DNA from: Chara braunii
Taxonomy: Eukaryota; Streptophyta; Charophyceae; Charales; Characeae
DNA length: 28,927 bases
NCBI GenBank assembly: GCA_003427395.1
Contig: BFEA01000004.1
Coordinates: 3,797,090 to 3,826,016 of the forward strand
Reading direction: 5' to 3'
Shown here: positions 20,566 to 28,927 of the stretch, piece after piece
Layout of the letters: every line of letters begins with the position of its first letter
How positions within the stretch are numbered: the stretch's first letter is position 1
Position numbers and translations under genes: made by a program
The notes under the pieces: model-generated
What the model was told of the DNA's origin: nothing
Seen by the model: the letters and a program-made list of their open reading frames with translations, nothing else
The model's database searches: none

Positions 20566-21355
20566 GATCCTACGAGGATCGTCTTCTGTTATCACTGATA
20601 ACAGGTCGGTTGTTGATTCGTCGGTTTGCGATTCAACTCCAATCCACTCTTGTCACTCAACCTAAAGGCTTTAGCTCTGTGGTTTGGATTGTTTCATTGT
20701 GTTTTCACCCGGGCTTTATTGAATTGCCATTTAACAAAAGTACTGAGTATTTATTTCGAGGAATTGCACAAGAGTGAGGTTTGTATGGCTAAAGCAAGGG
20801 GTATGAGCATAGAGAATGGTGGAAGTTGACCCCGTGTAGTGCGTGGACTTTTGTTGGATCTTTGATGTGATTGTAGGTGTGTTTGTGGTTCGGACTCTGG
20901 ATTTGATTGTCTGAGATCACATACATATATATGGTTGAGAGGAGTCCCACTGTGACAGTGAGAAGTGATCGTCCTATATTAATAACCCTCTCTATATATA
21001 TGTATATATATGTCTCGAATGTTTCGCGCGGCCTATTGTGACCGCGCGTTAGGGTTAAACAGATTATGTGTTTGAGAGAAAAGGGAGATCCCCTTTTATC
21101 CTTTTGCTTCTTAGAGATTCTTATAGTCGGACGTTGGTCCTGGGCCACGATTCAAGGTCCTTGTCCAGGACATCCCAAACCCTAAACTTTGCAGGGAAGG
21201 AATCTGTCCCTGTGCAGAGCCTATTTGCCTTGCCTACCGAGACGCTCAGACCAAAGGTCGGAGGTCTCGTGGCGATTGCACGACTATTCCTTTAATCGTG
21301 CAATATTGTGAGGGATTAGACCCTCACGGCACTTCGAGTCTGACACTTGAGTGTC
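20566..21355. repeat. Cluster of about ten perfect short stem-loops
   Basis: Perfect arms, all different in sequence: 20566-20580 (GATCC arms), 20586-20604 (CTGTTATC, ACT, GATAACAG), 20948-20960 (CACTG arms), 21025-21048 (CGCGCGG arms), 21079-21097 (AAAAGGG, AGATC, CCCTTTT), 21162-21172 (TGTCC arms), 21249-21259 (GACC arms), 21275-21304 (ATTGCACGA arms), 21308-21327 (GTGAGGG arms) and 21342-21355 (GACACT, TG, AGTGTC). The last three are almost back to back. No RNA family is recognised. Confidence 0.6.
21049..21187. promoter_or_regulatory. Two telo-box-like motifs
   Basis: TTAGGGTT occurs at 21049-21056 and AAACCCTAA at 21177-21185, in opposite orientations. AAACCCTAA is the plant telo-box, known from promoters of translation-related plant genes. 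Here no gene follows, and both could be chance. This is only weak support for a plant-like origin. Confidence 0.25.
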
Positions 21356-22155
21356 GTAAGCGGTACTCGGATCCACGAGGGACCGCGCGATTATGGGCAT
21401 TACATAGTACGTCATCATTGCGACTGCTTGCGTATGTTTGCATTGCTAGCCAATATGATAAGGCTCTACGGCCGCACGATTTTTATATTGAGCCTCGCGC
21501 GTGCCGCTTACTTGATTTTCCGCAGCGAAAAGTTATGGGATAGACGCTGAAGTGACTAGGAGTGTTGTCGCGTTGTTTTTAGTGCGTGTGTGTGTGTTGT
21601 TTGTTTTTGTGTTTTGTAGAGTGGTGTGCGTGTGGCGAGTGGGATACGTCCTAGTCGACCGACGACGGGTCGCGCTTGGGACTTCAGCCCCCCAAGACGT
21701 CGGTTCACGTGCGGGTCCGATAGAGGCGTATTACCGCGCGTACCCCCTATGCTACAGCGAACGAGAAACACCCTCGGTCGGTCCACCTCTGCGATTGCAA
21801 CTGATTAACTTTCGTATTGTGGACCGGTAGCTCGGCGGGGATATGCCCACCGAAGGGAGGTGACAACTCCCGTAAGGTGGAGGTAAGTCGTGCCTCTCGT
21901 AGACCCTATCCTGTCGTAGAGGCTCACGGGAGGTATGGCTGGCTCACTCGGTCGGAGCGGCTTGCGGAAGCTTTATGTGTATTGGCGGTGAAGGATTTAA
22001 ACGAACTCCTGCGTGACACGACTGGGAGGGTCCCACGCTGCCCTTGTGCGGTGTCGGACCGATCCGCTCGACAGGTGACGCCATTGTCGGGGATAACGGT
22101 TGCCTACCGTTGTCCCTGGTGGAACGACATCCGGGCATGGGATTGTGAGAACTAG
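21356..22155. other. Interval with unassigned open frames and an 11-bp stem-loop
   Basis: A 112-codon stretch at 21817-22155 (GTG start) contains RSERLAEALCVLAVKDLNEL and a Trp/Cys-rich end, and shows no motif. A 92-codon stretch at 21552-21830 begins with a run of Val, Leu and Phe that could look like a membrane segment but comes from a GT-rich tract. A stem-loop at 22090-22116 has 11-bp arms (GGGATAACGGT and ACCGTTGTCCC) with one G-T pair and a TGCCT loop. Confidence 0.3.
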
Positions 22156-23220
22156 GCAAAATGAGAAGTTTCCTTTGGACTTTATGATTAATCGATTGAT
22201 GACATTGGATAGAGGGCAAGTGAGAGTTGATTATGGGAAATGGTTGTGGCTAGTGTAGTAATGATGGCACATGAAGGAGAGACGTTTTGACTATGTGCTC
22301 ACGTACTTTGGCTAGTATGATGGTAGTCGGAGCTAGTACCTTTTCTGATCCTGATAATCGGTGGGTATGGACGATGCTTTACATGTTGATATGGCTAAGG
22401 TGAGATGAGGAGGTATCAGCATGTTAATCGCAGAGTAGACCCTATAAGGTACCTATTATGGCTAAAAGAGTTACTTGAGTGGTCATAAAAAGCTATAGGG
22501 TACTTTGGGTTTAGGGTGAGGCCGAGGACGAGTAAGGGAGCCTATTATGTTAGAAGTCATCGAAGGGCTTCGAGGAAAGCTGGGTTAAGGAGGTTAAAAA
22601 CAATATGAATTTGGATATGGGATCCCCGAGTCTGGGTTCTAAGCGGTTGTTCGGATTACATAGCACTGAAAGTTTGAGGTCTGTCTCGCAGGATATGTTT
22701 GGATTAGGCATATAAGGCAGTAGGTAGATGCAGTGAACGCCGTGTTAAGGCCTCAGTAAAAAAGGCTACGGGGAGTAGTGAATTTGCATGACGTCTGTCC
22801 CTATAAAGGAGGTATCTGATCCTAAGAAGTAGTCGGAGCAACAGTGAAGGAGCTAACATTTAGACTATTTTGCTTATTGTTTTATGGAGCAATGAGTTAT
22901 AATTGATGTTAGACCTTCGTTTAAACCTTTCCAGGATTGGACCATCCACGTGAATCTATGAGTTGGAACTAGGGATTTCAGAGTAACTGTCTGAGGTCAT
23001 TTCTCTTGAGTTATATGTTGAACTCATCCCTACACTCGTGGTCAATGGACCCCAGAAAATTCGGCGAATGGAGCACCGAAGCTTGTTAGCGACAGGTTAC
23101 CGAATTCGGTAAAATAAATTGGTGAAAGATGTTTCAAGGTATGTTGAATAAAATTATAGTTTTATATCTTCGGTGCTTGTAAACACCGAAGTGTGGTTGT
23201 GGTATTATAGTTAGCTAATT
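22156..23220. other. AT-rich lead-in to the satellite, no gene seen
   Basis: No open frame worth reporting. The last 130 bases carry motifs of the satellite without its period: a 16-bp palindrome TTACCGAATTCGGTAA at 23097-23112 and an inverted pair CTTCGGTG and CACCGAAG at 23168-23191. Confidence 0.5.
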
Positions 23221-24334
23221 TGGAACGTTATATCTCATGATGTGTTTTCCAAGTTAAATCTCAATGCGCTTTCGGTGTTTCAGTACCGAAAACGCACTTC
23301 GGGTTTTCTGTGTTTTACTTAGTTTATTTTTTACATATAAGACATTATATCCCGATGCGCTCTTAGTGTTTCAGTACCGCTTTCGATTTTTTGGTACCGA
23401 AAATGCACTTCGGGATTTCGGTGTTTTCTACATATGGAACAGTTTATCCCGATGAGTTTTTTGACGTTTCGTTACCGAAAACGCACTTCGGGATTTCGGT
23501 GTTTTACGTAGTTTATTTTCTACATATGAAACACTATATCCCAATGTTTTTTCAGTGTTTCGGTACCAAAAGTACTTCGGGATTTCGGTGTTTTACTTAG
23601 TTTATTTTCTACATATAAGACATTGTATCCCGATGCGCTTTCGGTGTTTCGGTACCAAAAAAGCACTTCGGGATTTCGGTGTTTTACTTAGTTTATTTTC
23701 TACATATGGAACATTATATCCCGATGCGCTTTCGGTGTTTCGGTACCGAAAACGCACTTCGAGATCTCGGTGTTTTACTTAATTTATTTTCTAGATATGG
23801 AACATTATATCCCGATGCNTTTTCGGTGTTTCNGTNCCGAAAACGCACTTCGGGATTTCGGTGTTTTACTTAGTTTATTTTCTATATATGGAACATTATA
23901 TCCCGATGCGCTTTCGGTGTTTCGGTACCGAAAACGCACTTCAGGATTTCGGTGTTTTACTTAGTTTATTTTCTAAATATGAAACATTATATCCCGATGC
24001 GCTTTCGGTGTTTCGGTACCGAAAATGCAGTCCGGATTTCGGTGTTTTACTTAGTTTATTTTCTACATATAAGACATTGTATCCCGATGCGCTTTCGGTG
24101 TTTCCGTACTGAAAAAGCACTTCGGGATTTCCGTGTTTTACTTAGTTTATTTTCTACATATAGAACATTATATCCCGATGCGCTTTCGGTGTTTCAATAC
24201 CGAAAACGCACTTCGGGATTTCGGTGTTTTACTTAGCTTATTTTCTACATATGGAACATTATATCCCGATGCGCTTTCGGTGTTTCGGTACGGAAAACAC
24301 ACTTCACGATTTCGATGTTTTACTTTGTTCATTT
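23221..24334 (+). repeat. 91-bp satellite array, about 12 monomers
   Basis: The GTACC (or variant) core recurs at 23283, 23373, 23472, 23563, 23652, 23743, 23834, 23925, 24016, 24106, 24197 and 24288, giving spacings of 89-91 in the regular part. Each monomer has ATCCCGATGCGCTTTCGGTG, a central palindrome TTTCGGTACCGAAA, GCACTTCGGGATTTCGGTG and TTACTTAGTTTATTTTC. Monomers at the left edge are more diverged, and one near 23394 carries a duplicated core. Because 91 is not a multiple of 3, staggered open frames appear. They are not genes. Confidence 0.97.
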
Positions 24335-24437
24335 CTAGGTTGTTTTACCGGACGTTCGGGACCCCTGGGTTGTCCGACCGGACGTCTGGTCGGACGTCGG
24401 ATGGTCTCGGACCGGACAAGGGTTGTTCGACCTAGCA

Positions 24438-24471
<34 letters not shown>

Positions 24472-24833
24472 ATCATGTGGCTTCTACCTTGCATAAGGTG
24501 TATGCCACCAAAATTTTGGCTCATTTGAGCCAGTAGAAAAAAAGATAAAAATCTTCAAAGTTTCTAATCCCCATCTATACCCCTCCTATCCCCACAAAAA
24601 CCCCTCGTACCCCCCCTCCCACCCCAAATAGCACCCTATCACCAAATGCTCAGAAAATTCTGAATTTTGTTTTGGGGGTTCTCTATGGCATGTGCAACAT
24701 TGTCATAATTTTTTTTTTTTTTTTTTTTTAATTCCAAAAAGTGGTTGTCCGGGATCCCGGACAACCCCCCTACTGGACGGTTGGGGGAGACGTCCGGCCG
24801 AGACGTCTGGCCATCGGACGACCGGTAACCTAG
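24335..24833. mobile_element. 499-bp hAT-like non-autonomous element inserted in the satellite
   Basis: The ends CTAGGTT and AACCTAG are perfect 7-bp inverted termini. ACCGG follows internally on both sides. Flanks are GTTCATTT (24327-24334) and GTTTATTT (24834-24841), an 8-bp duplication with one mismatch. Other monomers show the empty site (AGTTTATTTTC). The ends hold many CGGACGTC, GACGTCC and TTGTCCG motifs and a perfect 24-bp palindrome at 24743-24766. The middle has A32 (24439-24470), a 12-bp palindrome CCAAAATTTTGG, C-rich DNA and T21 (24709-24729). There is no coding capacity, so it would rely on a transposase encoded elsewhere. Confidence 0.8.
24743..24766. repeat. Perfect 24-bp palindrome
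   Basis: The half-site GGTTGTCCGGGA (24743-24754) is followed immediately by its exact reverse complement (24755-24766). It lies at the inner edge of the right subterminal region of the 499-bp element. The left side has related but imperfect GGTTGTCCG copies near 24367 and 24420. Confidence 0.95.
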
Positions 24834-24921
24834 GTTTATTTTCTACATATGGAACATTATATCCCGATGCGCTTTCGGTGTTTCGGTACCGAAAATGCAC
24901 TTCGGGATGTCGGTGTTTTAC
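24834..24921 (+). repeat. Terminal satellite monomer beyond the insertion
   Basis: The array resumes with TTTATTTTCTACATATGG and continues through GGTACCGAAAATGCAC to a GGTGTTTTACG end, giving a thirteenth unit. It confirms that the preceding element was inserted into a pre-existing array near its right edge. Confidence 0.95.
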
Positions 24922-25254
24922 GTGGGGCCTCGCTACACTACTGTCCAATGTCCAAATTGGTCAATTAAGGCTCGCTTCACTTACTCTCCACTGTCCGTGT
25001 GCGAGATGGCTTGGGCAGTGGTCGGAAACCCCATGGACAATCTACTGTGTATGAATTGACAAGTCCCAGCCTGCAAAATTTGTTTCATGGATGGTTTTTC
25101 AAGGAACTCATTGCTCGGTGCTAAATTTGCATAGTGTAGCAGGAAAGGAGTCTCTTGCGTCTGTGATGTTTTGAAAGTATCGTGGTCTTTTTTTCATTTT
25201 GTTTTTTTTTTGCAAACCGATTATATCCTTGCATTCGAGTGTCAGGCTACGCTG
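24922..25254. other. Flanking DNA right of the satellite, no gene seen
   Basis: This has mixed composition and a T9 tract near 25203-25211. No motif, RNA gene or repeat copy was recognised. Confidence 0.4.
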
Positions 25255-25940
25255 CAAGGCGGGCCGCACGGGTCACCTTTTTATTCCGGGCGGAAGGACC
25301 CTGCCTGGCTGCCTGTGACCTGCGTGCTTCGCGACCTGCTATTTGGTTGGTTCCCTACGTTGTTGCATATCTGCCTGGACTCCTGCTTACCTGCATGCCC
25401 GTCTGCCCGCCCACTTTTTTGTCTGTCAAACGTCTGCACTGACTCTGTGTTTACCTGCATGGTTATCTGCGTGTGAATTAAAAAAAAAAAAAAAAAAAGT
25501 AGCCCTTGCCCTGTGTCTCTGGCTTGTGCAGATCCCCTACGTGCATAGGTCGTTATTTGGGTGCCCAGCCTGCCCCGGGTCTGTGTCTCACCCCTGCCTG
25601 CAGCCCGTGCCCCCGACCTTACCCGAGTCTGTGTCGCTGACCTGCCCCAAACCTGTCTGCTTGACCTATGAATGGTCTTGGCATGGGTGCAGGGCAGGAT
25701 TCGCATTGGCACCTGGGTCTGCATGCCAGTGTCCCCGACTTCACCCTTGAGCTATGTCCAAGGCCTCTTTCTTCGTCTTGACTGCATGGTTGTCCCGAAC
25801 CCATGTCCGCAACCTATCCTGGACTTGTGGTCCCGACCTGTGCGTCGCGTTGGGTCTGCCTGCCTGTGTCCCTGCGTGCCTGCCTGTGTCTCTGTGTGCA
25901 TGCCTGTGTCCTTGCGTGTCTGTCTGCCTATGCCCGATTA
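25255..25940 (+). repeat. Pyrimidine-rich minisatellite-like tract with a 20-bp array
   Basis: The plus strand is dominated by CTGCCTG, CCTGTGTC and TGCGTG words and is poor in A. The most regular part is three 20-bp units at 25861-25880, 25881-25900 and 25901-25920 (TGCCTGTGTC followed by CCTGCGTGCC or variants), with a partial fourth. The rest is a decayed version. An A19 run at 25480-25498 breaks the tract. Cys/Pro/Leu-rich frames here are artefacts of the repeat. Confidence 0.8.
25480..25498 (+). repeat. Poly-A tract (19 A)
   Basis: A run of A interrupts the pyrimidine-rich tract. It could be the tail of a retroposed sequence, but no flanking target duplication or RNA polymerase III boxes were seen. 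Confidence 0.9.
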
Positions 25941-26104
25941 TTAGAGAGACTTTTTTTTCATGAAAATTTGTGTTTCAATTTCAAAATTCAGAAGGAATAA
26001 ATAATTTGACAATTATTTTTTTATTATTATTTTTTGCAAATTAATAGATTAAAAAATTAAAAAATCAAACTCATTTGTTAGACTGAAATTGTGCATGTCA
26101 CTGC
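25941..26104. other. AT-rich stretch
   Basis: Runs of A and T with ATTAAAAAATTAAAAAATC near 26049-26067. A similar string occurs in reverse complement near 26495-26520, which may be a weak inverted pair bounding about 470 bp or simply shared AT richness. Confidence 0.35.
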
Positions 26105-26320
26105 ACTTCTGATGTGGATGATCTTATGTCAATGATCATGGCATAATCTGGTCAATTCAAATGCTGCTTGTTGGCGGTGATTGTGGGCTCTGATGAACCT
26201 ATTTCTGTCTGGTTCTACAGGGTCTATGCTGCTAGTGTTTGTTATGCACCACCTAATGACAGTGTGGACCCTTCCCGACAATCTTTTAAAACCGCTTTCA
26301 GTAAAATGATCGTTACTTGA
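26105..26320 (+). pseudogene. Protein-like open trace with one internal stop
   Basis: From 26105 the frame gives a short acidic start (TSDVDDLMSMIMA), a TAA at 26144-26146, then 57 codons to a TGA at 26318-26320. The second part (GSDEPISVWFYRVYAASVC, APPNDSVDPSRQSFKTAFSK) reads like real protein. A pyrimidine-rich string ending in CAG near 26201-26220 could be a 3' splice site, which would make this an exon edge. I cannot name the family. Confidence 0.25.
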
Positions 26321-26570
26321 TTCCAATTATACGCATACATGCAACGATGAAAGTGATCAAGCAAAACTCCAAAAACTTCAAATTACCAACAGAAGAGCCA
26401 CATTTATAGTCACCAAGCGGCAAGCACATAGCACAAGTCCATAGCACAACCTCTGCTCCCGGACTTTTTATTATTTTTTTTAATTCTTTACTAGATTGAA
26501 AATTTTAATTTTTTAATTATTGAATAAAAATTCAAAACAATCGAGCAAAGTTGGGAGAGCGTATTGTGTT
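26321..26570. other. AT-rich interval, nothing recognised
   Basis: A- and T-rich non-coding DNA with no open frame of interest. Confidence 0.4.
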
Positions 26571-26692
26571 CACGTGTGTGTGTGCGTTCGTGCGTGCGTG
26601 TATGTCTGCGCGTGTGTTTGTGTGTGTGTGCGTGTGTAAGAGGGAAAGAGAGAGACAGAGACAGAGAGAGAGACAGAGAGATGGAAAGATAA
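26571..26692. repeat. (TG)n/(CGTG)n then (GA)n microsatellites
   Basis: 26571-26637 is an imperfect TGTG and GCGT tract. 26640-26692 is an imperfect GAGA and GACA tract. The reading frames across them (Cys/Val and Arg/Glu runs) are artefacts. Confidence 0.9.
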
Positions 26693-27969
26693 ATCATAAG
26701 ACTATTAACTCTACGCCAAAAAAAATTGGAAAAAAAAAAATAGTACTATTAAAATTCAGAACAACAAATTAACTCGAGAAGTTTCGAGTTAGAAAATCAA
26801 TGGTATGACACTTTGCCCTTGAACGAGGTTATTAGCAAACCGAGTATATGTTGCAAGGACAATGATTGAGGCAACATCAAGAAATCCAAATTGCAATCAC
26901 AAAAAAATAGTCAAAAGCCTCAAAATGAACCAGTGAGAAGAATTCTACTTGAAATCATCAAAGTACAAGAATGAACAATTTTGGCAATGTAGCCCTTCGC
27001 CATTATCTTAAAATAGTCACAGTTCCAGGGGGTGTTCAACACTCAATCCCTCGTAGATCATCTACAACTAGCTTATCTATGTTGTCGTCAATTAGTGAGA
27101 TAAGCTATGGAGTCAAAGTAGATGAAGAATGTCGCCCATAGCAAACCTTCAACACATATCTCGTGGACCCCCCCTCTCTCACTCTCTCATCGCTCCTCTT
27201 CCCCCATATGTCCTTGTTGCCGAGCGACAACCATATGCACCACTGACAACCAGTCAGGTCGCCTGCCTATGACGCCTAACTGCCCTCTCCTGAAAGCAGA
27301 TTTAGCAGGTAAGCAACTTGCCCTACATTTTGGGACATACGCTCTCGAGTGGTGGCCTAGAGCAGCATCACCAACGTGACCGCATGAGCATACCACCAAG
27401 TTAAAGAGTCAAGCTTTGTCCTTCCGCTTTATTTTATGCAATGAACTTCAAGTTATGGAGACCTAGTACCGAGCGTGCAGGCCCAGTTTCAAGCTGTTTT
27501 CAGGGCATGGTACCGACGTTTAGGCCATTCAACTCTATGATGTGGGCGAGGTTGCATGCCTTGTTTGCATTGCTCGGCGGGGCCTAAATCATGTCACACA
27601 GCATGCATCATTCACGTAAGGGGCTTAGGGTGACGCAGAGCCAATGTCCGGGACCTTATGTTATGAATTTGGTTGTCTGCAAATTTCAATCCAGACTCAC
27701 ACTCAGACAATCTCACACACAGCCATACGTGTATAAGAAGAAGGGGAGAGGAGACAGCATACACACTGCACACCGACAGAGTAGACAGCGGAAAGCAGTT
27801 GTGCACAGATGTGAAAACACACAAAGTGTTTTTTGCCCTCTAATAATACTCCTGACAACCAATCATAGGAAGATACTACGAGGATAACAGTAGAGCAGTA
27901 ACCAAGATTGAGCCAATCGATCCAAGAATCCTTACAGAGTTTACCCCAGTATCTTGCCACCATAGAACC
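26693..27969. other. Interval without an identified gene
   Basis: An 85-codon plus-strand stretch at 27122-27379 contains two close Cys (CPCC) and a later GKQLALHFGTYALEWWP. It has no recognisable motif. A CA-rich tract occurs around 27695-27725. No repeat copy from elsewhere in the window was noticed. Confidence 0.35.
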
Positions 27970-28380
27970 TCACACCCTACTCTCTGTACCACACCCAGTT
28001 AGTAGCGTTAATCTAAAAATAGCCTCCCAGAGGTCAGCGCCAACCAACAGGATGCTGAACAACACCAGCGATGAAATCCCCAGTGTCGAAGTAGGGACTC
28101 TGACAATGAAAGCTGCAGCTATGGCTGCAGCGCCACTGTAGAAGCTGCAACAAACCCTGATGAAGATGCAGCGCCAGTGATCTACCTCACCATCCCCAGT
28201 GTAGACCTCAGAAATAGCCCAGCCGATCGCATGCACCCTCAAGGGTGGATGCTCAGAGGACGTCCCAGCTATGGCGAGCTCCAAAAGGCTGGCTACAACT
28301 GTTGTCTCTGGTGAGGGTCTCAGAATGTCGCCTGCAGATACTCGCCCCTTGCTTGCTTGGCTCACTCCGTCTCGTACCAA
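27970..28380 (-). CDS. Unidentified 136-codon open frame (hydrophobic segments)
   Basis: The minus-strand frame has two hydrophobic stretches (CSFYSGAAAIAAAFIVRV and ISSLVLFSILLVGADLWEA) that could be membrane helices. The opposite strand is also open in part (27908-28141), and its Ala/Met-rich end lies over a palindromic GCTGCAGC repeat, so at most one of the two is real. The start codon is GTG-type. No family is recognised, and a chance frame is quite possible. Confidence 0.2.
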   Translation of the reverse strand: MVRDGVSQASKGRVSAGDILRPSPETTVVASLLELAIAGTSSEHPPLRVHAIGWAISEVYTGDGEVDHWRCIFIRVCCSFYSGAAAIAAAFIVRVPTSTLGISSLVLFSILLVGADLWEAIFRLTLLTGCGTESRV

Positions 28381-28781
28381 CGAAAAATGAAACTGCCAAA
28401 AGCGCCAACTCTACAACAACAGTCCTATTAATAGAACTACCCTAACCTAACCTAAACTACTGGACCGGTACCGCATCAGTTTGGTCTCTTCGGCCTGGAC
28501 CCTACCCGACTATATGGCGTCTAGACCGTCTCTATAGCCCAAGGCCCAGATGGGCCTGCTGTCCTAGTGATAGCCCGGGCCTGCTAAGGGCAGTAACGAC
28601 TAAGGGGAACTCGGGCCTGCAATTGTTGTAAAAATTGCAGATGAGTCCCTCGCGAATTTCCCTTAGGACTGAACTCGCGGTTAGTCCCTAACATAAACAC
28701 AATTACGAATCTGACCCTAAGACACGACTGTACAGCCTCGCAGTTAGATCTCATCAGTAGAAATCAGCAAGTCATTGCACT
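28381..28781. other. Interval with short CCTAA run and GGGCCTGC repeats
   Basis: A short telomere-like string of three CCTAA units occurs at 28441-28455. GGGCCTGC appears three times between 28551 and 28621. A small stem-loop with TGCAATT and AATTGCA arms lies near 28619-28640. No coding frame was found. Confidence 0.45.
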
Positions 28782-28927
28782 CTATGTTGCATGCTGACCG
28801 CGGCCGGGTTCGGCCCAGGCCGCGGCCGGCGGCCTAGGCCGGGACCCCCCCGGCCGCGGCCAAACACGGTCGATAATTTCGACCGACACCACGACCGATC
28901 GGGGAGGGGGGTTGGGGGGCGGGGAAC
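28782..28927 (+). mobile_element. Possible left end of a third GC-palindromic element (cut by window end)
   Basis: CTATGTTGCATG begins at 28782 and resembles the CTATGTAACAC terminus at 13483. It is followed, as there, by dense GC-rich palindromes (CCGCGGCC at least three times, GGCCTAGGCC) and later GGTCG and CGACC inverted words. The right end and the target duplication lie outside the window, so the call rests on architecture only. Confidence 0.4.

Noticed and set aside
23264-24496. Ten or so overlapping plus-strand reading frames with a repeated FYLVYFLHMEHYIPM-type peptide
   Set aside because: They arise because the 91-bp satellite shifts frame by one base per unit. Each frame closes after about 90 codons, and the peptide pattern is only the repeat read in three phases.
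25171-25963. Cys/Pro/Leu-rich frames such as PACLPVSLCACL
   Set aside because: They come from the 20-bp and CTGCC-type repeats and occur in all three phases.
28441-28456. Interstitial telomere repeat (CCTAA units)
   Set aside because: Only three short units are present, and the 5-base period does not match the plant heptamer, so it is too short to interpret.
1-28927. CRISPR array, tRNA or rRNA genes
   Set aside because: The only regular arrays are spacer-free satellites and minisatellites. No box A/box B pair, cloverleaf or recognisable rRNA core sequence was found by eye.

Overview
This window looks like repeat-dominated nuclear DNA from a eukaryote. Long homopolymer and microsatellite tracts, a 570-base assembly gap, a 91-bp satellite array, nested transposon insertions and a short mitochondrial atp9 fragment all point that way, and I see no operons or compact bacterial gene layout. 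One AAACCCTAA motif and the diffuse repeat landscape lean toward a plant or alga, but nothing in the sequence fixes the lineage. I found no intact gene whose family I can name. The only recognisable protein signal is about 25 codons of mitochondrial ATP synthase subunit c (atp9), on the minus strand.

Layout. 1-4773: two dispersed repeat families, called X and Y here. X has two copies (32-1297 and 4082-4773). The first copy carries an extra 582-bp block flanked by a 5-bp duplication. Y lies directly after the first X copy (1302-2608) and returns at 12374-15234. 4774-11333: mostly unidentifiable, with two stretches of degenerate protein-like reading frame on the minus strand (5379-6054 and 10249-11333) and a two-copy 52-bp repeat at 8316-8412. 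11780-12351: an AAT-rich tract and a 32-bp minisatellite. 12374-15234: the second Y copy, split by a 1473-bp element (13483-14955) with inverted termini and an imperfect 8-bp target duplication. That element contains the assembly gap.

15235-22155: a mini-element-like pair of 225-bp direct repeats (15705-15929 and 16307-16533) enclosing the atp9 fragment, then a G-rich block with several protein-like but unidentifiable open stretches and many perfect short stem-loops. 22156-24921: AT-rich sequence leading into the 91-bp satellite. The satellite is interrupted by a complete 499-bp transposon-like element (24335-24833), again with 8-bp duplications and GC-rich palindromic ends. 24922-28927: pyrimidine-rich minisatellite DNA, AT-rich and TG/GA microsatellite DNA, a few weak coding-like traces, and at the window edge what may be the left end of a third element of the same type.

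The main result is that empty sites can be read for two separate insertions, one in repeat Y and one in the satellite. Both elements share a terminal sequence close to CTAKGTWAC, an 8-bp target duplication and dense GC-rich subterminal palindromes. This suggests a non-autonomous, hAT-like DNA transposon group. No transposase is visible.
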